Shown: positions 21,551-22,248 of the stretch, in pieces
Layout of the letters: each line of letters opens with the position of its first letter
Numbering within the stretch: position 1 is the stretch's first letter
Virus record (IMG/VR): IMGVR_UViG_3300030012_001236
Location: 1-22,248 of that record
Length of the DNA stretch: 22,248 nt
Source of the DNA: a virus
Reading direction: 5' to 3' (one strand)
Notes under the pieces: model-generated
What the model saw: only the letters and a program-made list of their open reading frames with translations
Told to the model about the DNA's origin: nothing
The model's database searches: none
Made by a program: the position numbers and the translations under genes

Positions 21551-21693
21551 TAACTACCTCCTAAAAATGGTGTTGCTAGTGTTGTCATTACAAAATGAAC
21601 TAGCTGATAGCCCCATGTAAGCAACAGATATAAAAAGCATAACTGCACTAGGGCTGTAACACTTTTTAGTAGCGGTAAGTATTCTTTTTTCAT
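21550..21693 (-). CDS. Small one-pass membrane protein (47 aa), first gene of the late operon
   Basis: ATG 21693 has AAGGAG 7 bases upstream and the TAA overlaps the ATG of the next gene. The product, MKKEYLPLLKSVTALVQLCF followed by LYLLLTWGYQLVHFVMTTLA, has a basic start and one hydrophobic segment (about residues 12-36). Size and topology suit a small holin or other lysis protein, or a membrane peptide acting on the host, but no family is recognised. It is the first gene after a terminator hairpin and so opens the long leftward operon. Confidence 0.62.
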   Translation of the reverse strand: MKKEYLPLLKSVTALVQLCFLYLLLTWGYQLVHFVMTTLATPFLGGS

Positions 21694-21725
21694 AGTAAGT
21701 CTCCTTGTTCCTTATATTTAGTATA

Positions 21726-21757
21726 GGAAAAAGCCCAGCACAAGGAGGCACCGGGCT
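21726..21757 (-). terminator. Intrinsic terminator upstream of the late operon
   Basis: On the minus strand AGCCCGGTGC and GTGCTGGGCT form a 10-pair stem (including wobble pairs) around CTCCTT and are followed by TTTTTCC. TATACT (21725-21720) comes next but lacks a -35 box at the right distance. Leftward transcripts that enter from the right would stop here unless modified. Confidence 0.6.
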
Positions 21758-21828
21758 AGAAGAACTCCCCCCAGCCCTTCATGCATGTATTTAACAAGGC
21801 TGTAGGCCTTAGAAATTTTTTTTGTAGC

Positions 21829-21857
21829 TTGACATCTGCACCCTAAATCTATATTGT
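21829..21857 (+). promoter_or_regulatory. Sigma70-type promoter, rightward
   Basis: TTGACA (21829-21834) and TATTGT (21852-21857) are 17 bases apart. An eight-T run (21816-21823) just upstream resembles an UP element. The 40-aa gene starts about 30 bases after the -10 box. Confidence 0.55.
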
Positions 21858-21887
21858 ATAACTGTAAACAACTATAGGAGATACACA

Positions 21888-22010
21888 ATGAGCATGAGTC
21901 TAGAAGCATACAGAACAATGCTGGTAAATGCTGTGAAGTGTGGTGCAATCAGTGCTAAACAGGCAAGTAAACTTTTCAATACCTTTTTATCACAAAGGTT
22001 GACAAAGTGA
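21888..22010 (+). CDS. Small rightward protein (40 aa)
   Basis: This is the only convincing plus-strand gene. It has a promoter, AGGAG 7 bases before ATG 21888 and a TGA stop at 22008-22010. The product is MSMSLEAYRTMLVNAVKCGA followed by ISAKQASKLFNTFLSQRLTK: a soluble, probably two-helix, basic peptide. It lies head-to-head with the late operon, so it belongs to another, probably early, transcription unit. A second promoter's -35 box lies in its last codons. No family is recognised; a small regulator or host-directed peptide is possible. Confidence 0.62.
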   Translation: MSMSLEAYRTMLVNAVKCGAISAKQASKLFNTFLSQRLTK

Positions 22011-22026
22011 TAAACTGTGTTATACT
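21999..22026 (+). promoter_or_regulatory. Sigma70-type promoter of the small-RNA locus
   Basis: TTGACA (21999-22004) and TATACT (22021-22026) are 16 bases apart. The -35 box is built into the last codons (TTG ACA) of the 40-aa gene. Transcription should start near 22033. Confidence 0.68.
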
Positions 22027-22032
22027 GTGAAG

Positions 22033-22149
22033 ATATAGTGAAGGCCACAGTTCACTTGTAGAATTACTAAAGGTTGCGAGTGCAATCATTGTGGTTATTT
22101 CCTCGAAAGTGGGGGTCTAGTTTTGCTAAAAGGACTAGCCCCCCTTTTT
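22033..22149 (+). ncRNA. Probable phage small RNA (about 115 nt)
   Basis: The segment lies between a strong promoter and a strong terminator and contains no frame longer than a few codons with a ribosome site. Its predicted fold has three stems: AGTGAA/TTCACT (22037-22056), GGTTGC/GCAATC with a GAGT loop (22072-22087), and the terminator stem (22111-22143). Single-stranded parts such as GAATTACTAAA and TTATTTCC could pair with a target. The start and end points are inferred from promoter and terminator. It does not match tRNA, tmRNA, 6S RNA or a riboswitch class I know. Confidence 0.55.
22111..22149 (+). terminator. Strong intrinsic terminator, rightward
   Basis: GGGGG (22111-22115) and CTAG (22117-22120) pair with CTAG (22135-22138) and CCCCC (22139-22143), leaving one bulged T; an inner TTTT/AAAA pair extends the stem. 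TTTTT (22145-22149) follows. It ends the small-RNA locus. Confidence 0.8.
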
Positions 22150-22248
22150 GGTAGAAAAATTTGAGCGGTGTGTATGTCGCAGGATCGGCCGGCCATTTCT
22201 GGGCCTGAATCGAATTTCAATTTTCAAATCATTCTAAAATATTTTCCG
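22150..22248. other. Right edge, no gene, GC-rich patch
   Basis: No reading frame of note on either strand. GGATCGGCCGGCC (22182-22194) and GGGCC (22201-22205) form a GC-rich island in otherwise AT-rich DNA, including the perfect palindrome GGCCGGCC. The last 40 bases are very AT-rich. It might be a packaging or protein-binding site, or mark a junction. Confidence 0.4.

Noticed and set aside
21796-21823. Plus-strand terminator AAGGC-N5-GCCTT with eight T
   Set aside because: The stem is only 5 bp and the T-run begins five bases after it. The T-run is better read as an upstream element of the rightward promoter.
21718-21948. Minus-strand frame of 76 codons across the divergent region
   Set aside because: It is antisense to the promoter and start of the 40-aa gene and runs through the late-operon terminator; composition is Cys/Leu/Ser-rich as in shadow frames.
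22033-22149. tRNA, tmRNA or riboswitch instead of a small RNA
   Set aside because: No cloverleaf, acceptor end or T-loop pattern is present, and no gene follows the terminator within the window for a riboswitch to control.

Overview
The window is part of the genome of a tailed phage with a long non-contractile tail (siphovirus type). The DNA is AT-rich. Genes are tightly packed, many joined by stop/start overlaps (TAATG). The virion proteins carry motifs common in marine phages, such as the fibre motif EDTTPQLGGNLDLN and the GTGARRV-type structural protein. A marine bacterial host, perhaps an AT-rich alphaproteobacterium, is likely, but the sequence does not prove which one. No integrase, replication gene, tRNA gene or CRISPR array was seen.

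Almost everything is on the minus strand, so it reads from right to left. From 21.69 to 19.93 kb lie a small membrane protein and three tail-fibre or adhesion genes, two of them under 60 codons. From 19.9 to 16.5 kb lie the terminase small subunit, an XhlA-like lysis accessory protein, a tiny basic peptide, a conserved small protein, a beta-rich structural protein, a conserved 116-residue protein and the terminase large subunit. Then come portal, scaffold, major capsid protein, connector, tail terminator, tail tube, an HK97 gp10-like protein, tail assembly chaperone with a -1 frameshift (GGGAAAC), tape measure, a giant distal tail protein, and a tail-tip trio (DUF2163-like hub, NlpC/P60-like protein, J-like hub). 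That last order resembles genes g11 to g15 of gene transfer agents.

Left of a terminator at about 3.0 kb is an accessory arm (0.3 to 2.96 kb) of small genes: unknown proteins, a compact SET-domain methyltransferase candidate, and a helix-turn-helix gene broken by an in-frame TAA. Two consensus sigma70-type promoters fire leftwards here. One overlaps a 10+10 bp palindrome and the other is followed by a 7+7 bp palindrome. An 11-base element, TTCAGTAAATA, recurs in four gaps of this arm.

The right edge changes strand. A plus-strand promoter drives a 40-residue protein. A second strong promoter overlaps the end of that gene and leads, with no worthwhile reading frame, into a strong intrinsic terminator about 115 nt later: a probable phage small RNA. 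Between this and the late operon sits a minus-strand terminator with no convincing sigma70 promoter after it, which suggests that late transcription enters by antitermination or a phage-specific promoter.

The most interesting items are the small-RNA locus, the SET-domain protein, the interrupted regulator behind its palindromic promoter, the mini-gene flanked by an 11-bp inverted repeat, the reversed sizes of the distal tail and J-like proteins, and the identical 19-base leader before the two most abundant virion proteins.
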